This document shows, piece after piece, positions 39,383-47,603 of a DNA stretch of 64,000 nt. How positions within the stretch are numbered: the first letter of the stretch is position 1; every line of letters begins with the position of its first letter. The position numbers and the translations under genes are program-made. This stretch comes from Peptoanaerobacter stomatis (lineage in GTDB: Bacteria > Bacillota > Clostridia > Peptostreptococcales > Filifactoraceae), in contig NZ_JH815225.1 of assembly GCF_000238095.2 (NCBI RefSeq), positions 398,724 to 462,723 of the forward strand, given 5' to 3'. The notes under the pieces were generated by a model, which was not told where the DNA came from, did no database searches, and was given only the letters and a program-made list of their open reading frames with translations.

Positions 39383-40222
39383 CTAAATATATCTTTTTAT
39401 ATCTACTATTCTGTCTTTGAAATAAGGTCCTTTTATATCTTCAATAACTATTTTTTTCTTAGATGAAGACGCATGTATAAACTTACCTTCTCCGATATAT
39501 ATACCTACATGTGTAGGTTCAGTAGGTTTAAGTTTTAAATCAGATTTAGAAACATCAGATTCATTTATAATTATATCTTCAAACGCCAAAGTTTTATCAT
39601 CTATTGTCTTGGCAACAGTCAATTTTTCCTTTGACCTTGTATCAAAAAATATCAAGTCATATTCTTTTATATCGTTCATATTCACAGATTTGCCCAATTT
39701 TATCTGAGTATAAGTTGTACGAGGTATAGTTATATTAAATTTAGCATACACATACTTTACAAAACCGGAACAGTCAAAACCTTTAAGCGTACTTCCCCCA
39801 TAAACATAAGGAATATCAAGTAAAGTTTTTGCAAAATTACCCATATCCGAATAATCAGACGCTGAAATACTATAGTTGTCGTTTTTTACTTTTAATTCAG
39901 CAGCTTTTAATTCTGATTTTTCTTTATCCGCTTTTTCTTTGGCAGATTTTTCAGCAGATAATTTTTTCTCTTCTTCCTTCATTGCATTTGCAATAGCCTG
40001 TTCTATAAATTTATCTATATCTTTCTTTGCACTTTCATCTATCGAATTAACTGTTACCGGATTAATTGCTATTGTACTTGTATTTTCAAGTATATCATCT
40101 ATTTTTACATTATTTTCTTCAATAAAAATTATATTGCTTATATCACTATTAGCATATGAAACATTTGAAAGAGATGATATAATTATTATTGACAATAAAA
40201 ATCTTAGTTTATTAATTTTCAT
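39383..40222 (-). CDS. Secreted NlpC/P60 cell-wall hydrolase
   Basis: 279 residues. A signal peptide occupies about 1-24 (LRFLLSIIIISSLSNVSYA). A Lys/Glu/Ala-rich charged linker lies at about 65-115. The NlpC/P60 domain has catalytic Cys151 in FDCSGFVKYVYA, His238 in THVGIYIGEG and the third polar residue His250 in KFIHASS. About 40 extra residues lie between FFDTRSKEK and the THVGIY strand, more than in typical domains. It probably cuts D-Glu-DAP-type peptide bonds in peptidoglycan. It has no neighbour partners. Confidence 0.92.
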   Translation of the reverse strand: MKINKLRFLLSIIIISSLSNVSYANSDISNIIFIEENNVKIDDILENTSTIAINPVTVNSIDESAKKDIDKFIEQAIANAMKEEEKKLSAEKSAKEKADKEKSELKAAELKVKNDNYSISASDYSDMGNFAKTLLDIPYVYGGSTLKGFDCSGFVKYVYAKFNITIPRTTYTQIKLGKSVNMNDIKEYDLIFFDTRSKEKLTVAKTIDDKTLAFEDIIINESDVSKSDLKLKPTEPTHVGIYIGEGKFIHASSSKKKIVIEDIKGPYFKDRIVDIKRYI

Positions 40223-40376
40223 GAGAAAAATATCCTTTCTGAATCTCTTTTACCTATTTTTATCATTATAACACAAATTTCAGATAAATAAACAGCAAAA
40301 AGCATAAAATGTAATTAAATTTTTAAACAAATAAAGTTATATGAATTGCCAAATAAAAAATAAATTACAAAACAAC

Positions 40377-40405
40377 TTGACACATAAATATATTTGTGTT
40401 ATTTT
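40377..40405 (+). promoter_or_regulatory. Promoter for rplU-prp-rpmA
   Basis: TTGACA (40377-40382), a 17-base spacer and TATTTT (40400-40405). The perfect -35 and optimal spacing fit a strong ribosomal-protein promoter. Confidence 0.65.
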
Positions 40406-40411
40406 ATACAA

Positions 40412-40495
40412 GTATATTTCCGCTCATAAAAAGGTTATTAATTGTATTTATACAAACCTCAAATGGCGAGACTTGAAAAAACAGGAGGTGTAAAA
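40412..40495 (+). promoter_or_regulatory. Probable L21 leader region
   Basis: The untranslated leader of rplU includes CAAACCTCAAATGGCGAGAC at 40453-40472 and then GAAAAAACAGGAGGTG. The GGCGAGAC-containing element upstream of rplU resembles the L21 leader described in firmicutes, an autoregulatory RNA. CCTC (40456-40459) could pair with GAGG of the SD and block it. The assignment is from memory of the motif and needs a covariance-model search. Confidence 0.5.
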
Positions 40496-40795
40496 ATGTA
40501 CGCTATAATCAAAACAGGTGGTAAACAGTATATGGTAGAGCAAGGCGACAAGATATTAGTTGAAAAGCTAAATGCCGCTGAAGGTGATACTGTTAATGTA
40601 GAAGTAGTAGCTGTATCTGATAACGGAGATGTAAAAACAGGAGTAGCTGCCGGAAAAGTAACTGCTAAAGTTTTATCTCATGGAAAAGGCAAAAAAATAA
40701 TAGTTTTCAAATACAAGGCTAAAAAAGATTACAGAAACAAAAAAGGACACAGACAACCATTTACTGAATTAGAAATTCAATCTATACAAGCATAG
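40496..40795 (+). CDS. rplU: 50S ribosomal protein L21
   Basis: 99 residues from ATG 40496, 6 bases after AGGAGGTG; longer in-frame starts run through the leader. It begins [19 protein letters not shown], the family signature, and ends in the conserved [13 protein letters not shown]21 binds 23S rRNA domain I. It is first of rplU-prp-rpmA, the usual firmicute arrangement. Confidence 0.98.
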   Translation: MYAIIKTGGKQYMVEQGDKILVEKLNAAEGDTVNVEVVAVSDNGDVKTGVAAGKVTAKVLSHGKGKKIIVFKYKAKKDYRNKKGHRQPFTELEIQSIQA

Positions 40796-40799
40796 TACA

Positions 40800-41138
40800 A
40801 TGATAAATATAGAGATTACTAAACTTGATGATAACATCAAGCACATATCTATTAAAGGTCATGCACAAAGCGCAAAGTATGGTAATGATTTGGTGTGTTG
40901 CGCTGTATCAGTATTATCACAAAGCATCGTAAATGCCATGATAAAGGCACTTGATTTTAGAGAAGATTTTTTCTCTATTAGCAATAATGGAAATTTAGAA
41001 ATAGATATTCCTGATAACCTTACTGATATACAGCTTATTAAAATGCAAACTCTTGCAGATGTACTCGATATAAATCTTAAAGATTTATCAAAACAGTACA
41101 GAAAATATATAATTTTTAAAGAAAAAAAGGGGGTTTAG
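40800..41138 (+). CDS. prp: Ribosomal-processing cysteine protease Prp
   Basis: 112 residues. The protease removes the N-terminal extension of L27 before ribosome assembly. The catalytic pair is His21 in IKGHAQSAKYG and Cys33 in DLVCCAVSVLSQS, the GHA...VC pattern of the YsxB/Prp family. The start has no recognisable SD, lying 4 bases after the rplU stop, so translation is probably coupled to rplU. Its substrate is encoded 3 bases downstream. Confidence 0.95.
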   Translation: MINIEITKLDDNIKHISIKGHAQSAKYGNDLVCCAVSVLSQSIVNAMIKALDFREDFFSISNNGNLEIDIPDNLTDIQLIKMQTLADVLDINLKDLSKQYRKYIIFKEKKGV

Positions 41139-41141
41139 AAA

Positions 41142-41426
41142 ATGTTAAGAATTAATCTCCAGTTGTTTGCCAGTAAAAAAGGGGTTGGATCTTCTAAAAA
41201 CGGTAGAGATTCAAGAGCTCAAAGATTGGGAGTAAAAACAGGCGACGGACAAGCAGTTACTGCCGGTTCAATATTGGTAAGACAAAGAGGAACAAAAATA
41301 CATCCCGGAAACAATGTAGGTATAGGTAAAGATGATACATTATTTGCACTTGTTGAAGGTGTAGTAAAATTTGAAAGAAAAGATAAGTTCAGAAAAAAAG
41401 TAAGTGTTTACAAAATAGCTGAATAG
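41142..41426 (+). CDS. rpmA: 50S ribosomal protein L27 with Prp-cleaved leader
   Basis: 94 residues. The first ten, [10 protein letters not shown], form the conserved firmicute extension that Prp cuts before [11 protein letters not shown] to expose the mature N-terminus near the peptidyl transferase centre. The remainder ([12 protein letters not shown], then [17 protein letters not shown]) is standard L27. GGGGG precedes the ATG. A strong terminator follows at 41438-41466. Confidence 0.98.
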   Translation: MLRINLQLFASKKGVGSSKNGRDSRAQRLGVKTGDGQAVTAGSILVRQRGTKIHPGNNVGIGKDDTLFALVEGVVKFERKDKFRKKVSVYKIAE

Positions 41427-41437
41427 TAGTTAAAATC

Positions 41438-41466
41438 ACCACCGGTAATATTTCCGGTGGTTTTTT
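41438..41466 (+). terminator. Rho-independent terminator after rpmA
   Basis: ACCACCGG (41438-41445) pairs with CCGGTGGT (41454-41461) around an 8-base loop, with T6 at the end. This is the only GC-rich classical terminator in the window. Confidence 0.9.
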
Positions 41467-41498
41467 AATGTAGATTAAATTATAGTATATCCGCATAT

Positions 41499-41549
41499 AA
41501 AAAAACCTCCATAAGTAGTTTTGGTTATTTACCTTGTCTACTTATGGAG
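41499..41549 (-). terminator. Terminator for the csbD-like gene
   Basis: CTCCATAAGTAG (41507-41518) and CTACTTATGGAG (41538-41549) form a perfect 12-bp stem. On the reverse strand it is followed by T7 (41505-41499), 77 bases after the csbD-like stop. Confidence 0.75.
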
Positions 41550-41625
41550 TATCCTATCATTTCGACTTACTATTTAATGATAAAATATAAAGTATTTGTT
41601 ATCACGCATGAAAAAGATTTTGAAG

Positions 41626-41829
41626 TTATTCTTTATCTTTGTTTACAATGTTTTTGACACCATCAATTGTTCCTTCTATAGCATCTTTAACATCTTCAGC
41701 TACTTCTTTAACTTTTGCAGTTGCTTTTTCTGCAGCCCCTTCTTTTTCCATTTTTTTATCACCAGTTAACTTACCTACGCCTTCTTTTACTGCACCTTTA
41801 GCTTGGTCCATTTTTTCTTCAATTGACAT
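41626..41829 (-). CDS. CsbD-family general stress protein
   Basis: 67 residues from the ATG of [22 protein letters not shown] precedes it, and the ATG six codons upstream lies before that SD. It is a small, highly charged, helical protein with [20 protein letters not shown], the CsbD signature. In B. subtilis CsbD belongs to the sigma-B stress regulon, but its molecular role is unknown. A decayed GlsB/YeaQ-like gene lies just upstream on the same strand, a common partner in stress loci. Confidence 0.9.
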   Translation of the reverse strand: MSIEEKMDQAKGAVKEGVGKLTGDKKMEKEGAAEKATAKVKEVAEDVKDAIEGTIDGVKNIVNKDKE

Positions 41830-41878
41830 AATTATAACTCCCTTCATTTAAAATTATTTTTTATTTTTAAATATATTA

Positions 41879-41910
41879 TTTGAAAAAAGATTGTTTATTC
41901 TTTTTTCAAA
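41879..41910. repeat. 12-bp inverted repeat
   Basis: TTTGAAAAAAGA (41879-41890) and TCTTTTTTCAAA (41899-41910) flank 8 bases. It overlaps the end of the decayed gene and could be its old terminator or just a chance A/T palindrome. Confidence 0.4.
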
Positions 41911-42043
41911 AGAAAAACGATAACATTAACAACAATTACTGCACCTAAGATAGAATAATACCATTAATGCTATCATATATAAACGGCGCTTGAGCTAAAT
42001 ATGAATATCTAATAAACCTTCCAATAATAATTGACCAAATCAT
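41895..42043 (-). pseudogene. Remnant of GlsB/YeaQ/YmgE-type small membrane protein gene
   Basis: On the reverse strand, ATG 42043 opens MIWSIIIGRFIRYSYLAQ and continues to INGIILS before a TAG. The next frame then reads LGAVIVVNVIVFLLKKE to a stop at 41895. The opening and the closing glycine/hydrophobic helix with terminal Lys resemble the first and last spans of the transglycosylase-associated (GlsB/YeaQ) family of about 80-90 residues. The centre appears deleted and one frameshift is present. The match is by pattern only. Confidence 0.45.
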
Positions 42044-42339
42044 AGTCTTACCACATTTACAGGTTATTTAATGTTTATCTTTAAACTTTTAAACTAAACA
42101 ATTTTTGTATATATTTAATATATAAAATGTATTATACACCATTTTATATTAAAAGTCAAATAAACACCTCTTGATAATAGCATTGAACAGTAGTTATTCT
42201 ATAATAAAAAATATTTATAACTACTGTTAAAAATAATATTTTCTTGGCTAAAAATGGTTAAATGAACAAAAAATTGAAGTATATAAAGATTAGTGAAGTC
42301 CTTATAAAAAATTATTAAAGAATATCTTATTTATAAACT
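42044..42339. other. Intergenic stretch upstream of stress genes
   Basis: 296 bases downstream of mtaB and upstream of the decayed gene. AT-rich, with no ORF, hairpin or RNA gene that I could support. Confidence 0.4.
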
Positions 42340-43803
42340 CTATACAATTTCACCTATCAACTTTTCATCTTCTAATTTTTTTATATGAATATTTAATATA
42401 TTTCCTGACAAATTTTTATCTGATTTTACATAGATTTTTACATAATTTTTTGTATGACCTTCGTAGTAATCTCCTACTTTTTGCTCAAATAATACGCTTT
42501 GTATTTTATTTATCATATTTTTTTCAAACTCTGCTTTGTTTTGTTTTGCTAAGTTTATCAATATTTCGCTTCTCTCATGCTTTGTTTTGTTATCTAACTG
42601 ATTTTTCATATCATAGGCTTTTGTTCCTGAACGCCTTGAAAATGGAAATATATGCATCTCATATAAGTTTATTTCTTTTAAATATTGATATGTCTTTTCA
42701 AATTCTTCTTGTGTTTCAGATGGAAAACCTGTAATTATATCTGTAGTTATTGCCGGATTATCAAAATATTTTCTTATTTTTTCAACTGCATCTTTATATT
42801 CTTTTGTTGTATACCGTCTATTCATACGTTTTAGAGTTTCATCACATCCACTTTGAAGAGACAGATGAAAATGAGGACAAAATTTTTCTATTTTAGATAC
42901 TCTTTGCAAAAAATCATCTGTTATTATAAGAGGTTCTACGGAACTTGTTCTTATTCGCTCTATGCTTTGTATTTTAGATATTTCTTCTATTACATCTATG
43001 AGTGAGATTTTACTGTTTATATCGAGATGATTTATTTCTTTACCGTATATAACTTCATCTTCATTACTTACATCTATAGCGTTTTTTATAATTTTATCAT
43101 TTGTGTGCAATTCATAAGTGTTTTTTTCTATTTCACTGCTTAATTCATTTTGTATAAGACCTGTATATATATCTTTCTTTTTAAAATCTTTTCCATAAGA
43201 TGCAACGTGTATTCCTGTAAGTACGACTTCTTTGTATCCGTTTTCAGCTAAAGTCGTAACTTCTTTTATTATATCTTCCAATTTCCTGCTTCTTACTTTG
43301 CCTCTTGTATATGGTATGATACAGTATGTGCAATATCTGTCGCAACCGTCTTGTATTTTTACAAATGCTCTTGTATTTTTTGCATAATTTTTTACACTCA
43401 AATTTTCAAATTCTGTTTCTTGCATTATATCTGTAACTTTTACAATTTTATCTGTATTTGTTATCTTCTGCACTTCTTCGTAAATTTTATTCTTATCCTT
43501 AGTTCCCATTACCAAATTTACATCTTGTATCTTGATAACTTCATCAGGTTCATTTTGTGCATAACACCCTATTACAACAACTACCGAATCTTTATTATTT
43601 TTTTTGGCACGCCTTATAACTTGCCTTGATTTTTTATCTGACATTGATGTTACTGTACAAGTATTTATTATATATATATCAGCTTTGTCTTCAAAATCTA
43701 TTAGTGTATATCCATTATCTGTAAAAACTTCTTCTACTGCGTTTGTTTCATACTGATTAACTTTACAACCTAATGTATAAGTTGCAATCGTTCTGTTTGT
43801 CAT
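42340..43803 (-). CDS. mtaB: tRNA (t6A37) methylthiotransferase with an internal insertion
   Basis: 487 residues. A radical-SAM enzyme that makes ms2t6A at tRNA position 37. N-terminal MTTase cysteines are Cys13, Cys49 and Cys80. The radical-SAM motif is CDRYCTYC (Cys154, Cys158, Cys161), and a TRAM-like domain ends the protein. Family members are usually about 430-450 residues. Here about 58 extra polar residues (about 209-266) lie between TGIHVASYGKDF and LIDVIEEISK. AGGAG precedes the ATG. It is the last gene of a five-gene operon. Confidence 0.93.
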   Translation of the reverse strand: MTNRTIATYTLGCKVNQYETNAVEEVFTDNGYTLIDFEDKADIYIINTCTVTSMSDKKSRQVIRRAKKNNKDSVVVVIGCYAQNEPDEVIKIQDVNLVMGTKDKNKIYEEVQKITNTDKIVKVTDIMQETEFENLSVKNYAKNTRAFVKIQDGCDRYCTYCIIPYTRGKVRSRKLEDIIKEVTTLAENGYKEVVLTGIHVASYGKDFKKKDIYTGLIQNELSSEIEKNTYELHTNDKIIKNAIDVSNEDEVIYGKEINHLDINSKISLIDVIEEISKIQSIERIRTSSVEPLIITDDFLQRVSKIEKFCPHFHLSLQSGCDETLKRMNRRYTTKEYKDAVEKIRKYFDNPAITTDIITGFPSETQEEFEKTYQYLKEINLYEMHIFPFSRRSGTKAYDMKNQLDNKTKHERSEILINLAKQNKAEFEKNMINKIQSVLFEQKVGDYYEGHTKNYVKIYVKSDKNLSGNILNIHIKKLEDEKLIGEIV

Positions 43804-43815
43804 AAATTCTCCTGA

Positions 43816-44544
43816 TTATTTAATTATATTCTCGTATTCATATATCAATATGCTTGTGGCTACCAAGCCTGCTGTTTCTGTTCTTAATATTGTATTTCCT
43901 AATGTCAATACATCTGTGTAATCTTTTAATATATCCAATTCTTCTATGGATATTCCTCCCTCAGGACCTATTATTATACCTAATGTTTTTATATCCTTGT
44001 TATTTTCCAAAAAATCTTTTATATTTTTTTTCTTTTCATCTTCATAAAACAGGATATTTTTATCATTTTGTTTTAATTCTTCTATAAGTTCATCGAAAGT
44101 TATAGGAGGTGTTATTTGTGGGATTATCAATCTTTTTGATTGTTTTGACGCTTCTTGTATTATTTTTTGCAATCTTGATATTTTGTTATAATTTATATCT
44201 GTAGATACACATCTTTCCATTTTTACAGGAACTATTTTTTGTACTCCTACTTCTGTAAGTTTTTGACAAATATATTCCATTTTAGGATTTTTTGGTATTC
44301 CTTGATATAGAGTTATTTTTATATCTGCTTCTCTTTTAGCAGTGATTTCTTTAAAATTTACAAGTTCTATTTTATCTTTTTTTATATCTTTTATTTTCAT
44401 TATATATTCTTTAGCATTTGAGTCAACTATCTCTATTTCATCATCTTTTTGCAATCTTAATACTTTTTGTATATGTTTTATATCTTCTGTGTCTGTGATA
44501 CTATTTATCTCATCTGCTATTTCATTTATAAAAAATCTGTTCAT
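43816..44544 (-). CDS. rsmE: 16S rRNA (uracil1498-N3)-methyltransferase
   Basis: 242 residues from the ATG of MNRFFINEI, placed by GAGGTAGTG upstream; an ATG six codons earlier lies within the SD context. A SPOUT-class methyltransferase for U1498 of 16S rRNA. The N-terminal PUA-like part is followed by the knot region with VKMERCVSTDIN, IGPEGGISIEELDILK and LGNTILRTETAGLVA, the SAM-binding signatures. It starts 10 bases after the prmA stop and is followed by mtaB at 12 bases. Confidence 0.95.
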   Translation of the reverse strand: MNRFFINEIADEINSITDTEDIKHIQKVLRLQKDDEIEIVDSNAKEYIMKIKDIKKDKIELVNFKEITAKREADIKITLYQGIPKNPKMEYICQKLTEVGVQKIVPVKMERCVSTDINYNKISRLQKIIQEASKQSKRLIIPQITPPITFDELIEELKQNDKNILFYEDEKKKNIKDFLENNKDIKTLGIIIGPEGGISIEELDILKDYTDVLTLGNTILRTETAGLVATSILIYEYENIIK

Positions 44545-44554
44545 CACTACCTCT

Positions 44555-45505
44555 TTAAACATCTGTTTTATTTACTTTTGCCACAATGCAATTCCACTCT
44601 TTGTCATTATTGTGTTCTATTATTTCAAATCCGTTTTTTATCAAATTTTCTTTTACATAATCAGCTTTTTCATTGATTATACCTGATGATATGAAATATG
44701 CATCTTCTTTCATAAAATCCTTGATATTTTCAGACAACATAACTATTGCATCTGCTATTATATTAGCAACTATTATGTCAGCTTTTTCAGTTATTACGTC
44801 TGTTAAATTCCCATGCCTTACTTCTATTATATCTTGATAGTTGTTCAACTCAACATTTTCTTTGCTGATTTTTACAGCCAATTTATCAAGGTCGACAGCA
44901 ATCACTTTTTTTGCTCCCAAAATCGCTCCTGCTATTGAAAGTATACCACTTCCACAACCTATATCTATAAGTATATCTTCCTGTTTTATATATTTTTCTA
45001 TTGCATTTATACACATCTTTGTAGTTTCATGTGTTCCTGTTCCAAATGCCATACCTGGATCTATTTCTATTATTTTTTCATCTGCTTGTTTCTCATAGTT
45101 TTCCCAAGAGGGTTTTATTACAATATTTTTAGAAATTTTTTGAGTTTTAAAATATTTTTTCCATTCATTTTCCCAGTTTTTTTGATATATTATTTTTTTT
45201 GATATTTTTAATGTTCCTAATTCTACACCTATGTCTCCTAATTTTAACAATCTTTCTTTTAGGTCATTTATCTTTTGCTCAATATCTTCCTCTTGTGAAA
45301 AATATCCTATTATTTTTACATCTTCGTGACCGTAGTCAAATACTTCTTTTTCTATATAATCCCACGCCAATTCATCTTTTGTTTGATAATAAAAATCGCT
45401 TGGATCTTCTATCATAACACCTTTTGAGCCTATTTCTATAAATATATTTGAAATTATCTCCGTTGCTTGTGTAGTAGTTGATACACTTATCTCATTCCAA
45501 TTCAT
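44555..45505 (-). CDS. prmA: Ribosomal protein L11 methyltransferase
   Basis: 316 residues. It methylates lysines and the N-terminus of L11. The N-terminal substrate-recognition domain begins NWNEISVSTTTQATEII. The SAM domain has IDPGMAFGTGTHETTKMC, DIGCGSGILSIAGA and VANIIADAI. GGGG precedes the ATG. It lies in the tight tcdA-birA-prmA-rsmE-mtaB unit; prmA-rsmE-mtaB is a widespread firmicute order devoted to ribosome and tRNA modification. Confidence 0.97.
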   Translation of the reverse strand: MNWNEISVSTTTQATEIISNIFIEIGSKGVMIEDPSDFYYQTKDELAWDYIEKEVFDYGHEDVKIIGYFSQEEDIEQKINDLKERLLKLGDIGVELGTLKISKKIIYQKNWENEWKKYFKTQKISKNIVIKPSWENYEKQADEKIIEIDPGMAFGTGTHETTKMCINAIEKYIKQEDILIDIGCGSGILSIAGAILGAKKVIAVDLDKLAVKISKENVELNNYQDIIEVRHGNLTDVITEKADIIVANIIADAIVMLSENIKDFMKEDAYFISSGIINEKADYVKENLIKNGFEIIEHNNDKEWNCIVAKVNKTDV

Positions 45506-45531
45506 TTTATACCCCTTTATACAATTTATTT

Positions 45532-46494
45532 TTATACGTTTCTTATGCTTATTTCTCCGTAGTTTAGATACTCTATTTCTCCGTTTTCATATTGAACTTT
45601 TAAGAATCCTTTTTCATCTATATCAAGTGCTGTTGCATTTCTTGTTTCATCTAAACTTATAACAGATATTTTCTTACCCAATATGGATGAATTTTTTCTA
45701 AGTATGTCAATCATTTCATTATAATCATTTTTTTCAAATTTTTGATAAAAATAATCAAAATGTCTTAAAATTCTCCAAAACAAGTCTAATTTATTTATAT
45801 AATGCCCTTCTTTTTCAAGTGTAGTGGCTATTTTTTGTAAATCTTCATCAAATTCAACATTTGCAATATTTATTCCTATACCCGCTACAACATAACTTAC
45901 ATAATCCATTTCACAGCTCATTTCGCACAATATACCGCATAACTTTTTATCGTTTAGTATTATATCGTTCGGCCATTTTATTTTTGTGCCTATTTTTAAT
46001 TCTTCCATAGCTTTATACACGCTGCAAGCTGATAACTGTGTCAAAAACGGTATTTTGTCTATACTTACATTCGGTTTTAATATTATGCTGAAATACAATC
46101 CTCCGTATTCAGAAGCAAAATCTCTGCCTCTCCTTCCCTTACCTCTTGTTTGCAAATTTGAAGTAACAACTGTACCTGTTTTATTGTTTTTCGCTATTTT
46201 TTTTGCATATTCATTTGTGGAATCTACTTCTTCTAAAGCAAATATTGTATTACCTATAACTTGATTTTCTAAAATACCTAAACTTGCATTCTCTTCGCAT
46301 ATATTGTTTGATAAAAATTTGAGTTTATATCCTTTGTTAGTGACAGCCTCTATTTCTATTCCTTTGTCTTTCAGCTTAGCTATCCTTTTTGATAAAGCAG
46401 CTCTTGATATATTAAACCTGTTTGCCATCTCTTCTCCAGATACAAATTCTCCTTTATTTTCATATAAAATCTTTAATACATCTGAATTTTCCAT
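45532..46494 (-). CDS. birA: Bifunctional biotin-protein ligase / biotin operon repressor
   Basis: 320 residues from ATG 46494 (SD TGGAG; an in-frame TTG five codons earlier overlaps it). The N-terminal winged helix-turn-helix (SGEEMANRFNISRAALSKRI) would bind DNA. The central ligase domain has the biotinyl-AMP loop GRGKRGRDFASE, as TRGKGRRGRDF here, and KWPNDIILNDKKLCGILCE. A small SH3-like C-terminal domain follows. It activates biotin and loads it onto carboxylases. No biotin synthesis genes are adjacent. Confidence 0.95.
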   Translation of the reverse strand: MENSDVLKILYENKGEFVSGEEMANRFNISRAALSKRIAKLKDKGIEIEAVTNKGYKLKFLSNNICEENASLGILENQVIGNTIFALEEVDSTNEYAKKIAKNNKTGTVVTSNLQTRGKGRRGRDFASEYGGLYFSIILKPNVSIDKIPFLTQLSACSVYKAMEELKIGTKIKWPNDIILNDKKLCGILCEMSCEMDYVSYVVAGIGINIANVEFDEDLQKIATTLEKEGHYINKLDLFWRILRHFDYFYQKFEKNDYNEMIDILRKNSSILGKKISVISLDETRNATALDIDEKGFLKVQYENGEIEYLNYGEISIRNV

Positions 46495-46518
46495 TATATT
46501 ATACTCCAATATTAAATT

Positions 46519-47217
46519 TTATAAAAAACTTCTTACAACTTCGCTTGCTATCATAATACCTGCTACTGACGGTACAAATGCAGTTGAACCGTTTATCATC
46601 TTGTTTCCGTTTAATATTTTTTCACTTACTGTAATTTCTTCCGATGAATATACACATTTTAAATCTGTTATTCCCAAACTCTTCAGTTCTTTTCTCATAA
46701 CTTTTGCCAATTTACACATATTTGTCTTATCTATAGTAGTTATTTTTATCTTACTGGGATCAAGTCTATTTCCCATTCCCATAGAGCTTATTATTGGAAA
46801 TTTTTTTTCATATGCCGTCTTTATAAGACTTATTTTGCTTGTAACCATGTCTATAGCATCAACTATATAATCATAATCTGCAAAAAATTCATCTTTTTCT
46901 TGCTCTGTATATTTTTTTGTTATTTTATTTATTTTTATATTAGGATTTATTTTTAGAAGCCGTTCTTCAAACAAATCTGTCTTATATTTACCCAAGCTGA
47001 ATCTGTCAGCTATTATTTGTCTATTTATATTGGTTACATCAACTATATCATAATCAACTATTGTAAGAGTTCCTATCGCACTTCTTGCTAAGCTTTCGAC
47101 TGCAAATCCCCCTACTCCGCCAAGCCCGAAAACTGCTATATGTTTTTTTGAAAGCTCTTTCAATTTTTCTTGTCCTATTACTATTTCTAACCTCGTAAAC
47201 TCACTGCCTAAATCCAT
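46519..47217 (-). CDS. tcdA: tRNA threonylcarbamoyladenosine dehydratase (ThiF/MoeB-fold, TcdA-like)
   Basis: 232 residues. The E1-like ATP-binding loop is VFGLGGVGGFAVESLAR, with the SLGKYKTDLFEERLLKINPN and YIVDAIDMVTSKI segments typical of TcdA/CsdL. Adenylation followed by dehydration of t6A37 gives cyclic t6A in tRNA. It fits its position in an operon that also encodes MtaB, acting on the same tRNA nucleotide. GGAGATAAT precedes the ATG. It leads the operon. Confidence 0.9.
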   Translation of the reverse strand: MDLGSEFTRLEIVIGQEKLKELSKKHIAVFGLGGVGGFAVESLARSAIGTLTIVDYDIVDVTNINRQIIADRFSLGKYKTDLFEERLLKINPNIKINKITKKYTEQEKDEFFADYDYIVDAIDMVTSKISLIKTAYEKKFPIISSMGMGNRLDPSKIKITTIDKTNMCKLAKVMRKELKSLGITDLKCVYSSEEITVSEKILNGNKMINGSTAFVPSVAGIMIASEVVRSFL

Positions 47218-47603
47218 ATTATCTCCATAATAAAATATTACAAATTAATAAAATAAAAAATAAGTATATATATATTATAACTGTTTGTGATATAATTATA
47301 AAGTTAAAAACTTTCATAATTTATAAATTTATTATAATTATTTAAAATTCATTTTTAATTCTTGATGTAGTATATCAGAAAATGGATATTAATAACAGTA
47401 AATTTTTTATTTTGAAAGCAATAACTAATTTTTCAAAAAAAATGTTTATAATTATTATAGGCATTAACTATTATAGCTTTTTTAAATATATACTAAACTT
47501 AATACTATAAAAATGTAATTATATGTTTTCAATAAAACAATATAATTTAACAATTTTTAAAAATAAGATTAGTGTCAGCTATAATTAGTTCTTAGGAGGT
47601 ACA
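47218..47603. other. Divergent intergenic region, tcdA operon / class A PBP
   Basis: 386 bases, very AT-rich. A forward TATAAT lies at 47580-47585, with only a weak TTAAAA at the -35 position, just before the PBP SD (AGGAGG 47594-47599). A reverse TATAAT about 60 bases upstream of tcdA also has a weak -35. No RNA or ORF was found. Confidence 0.35.
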
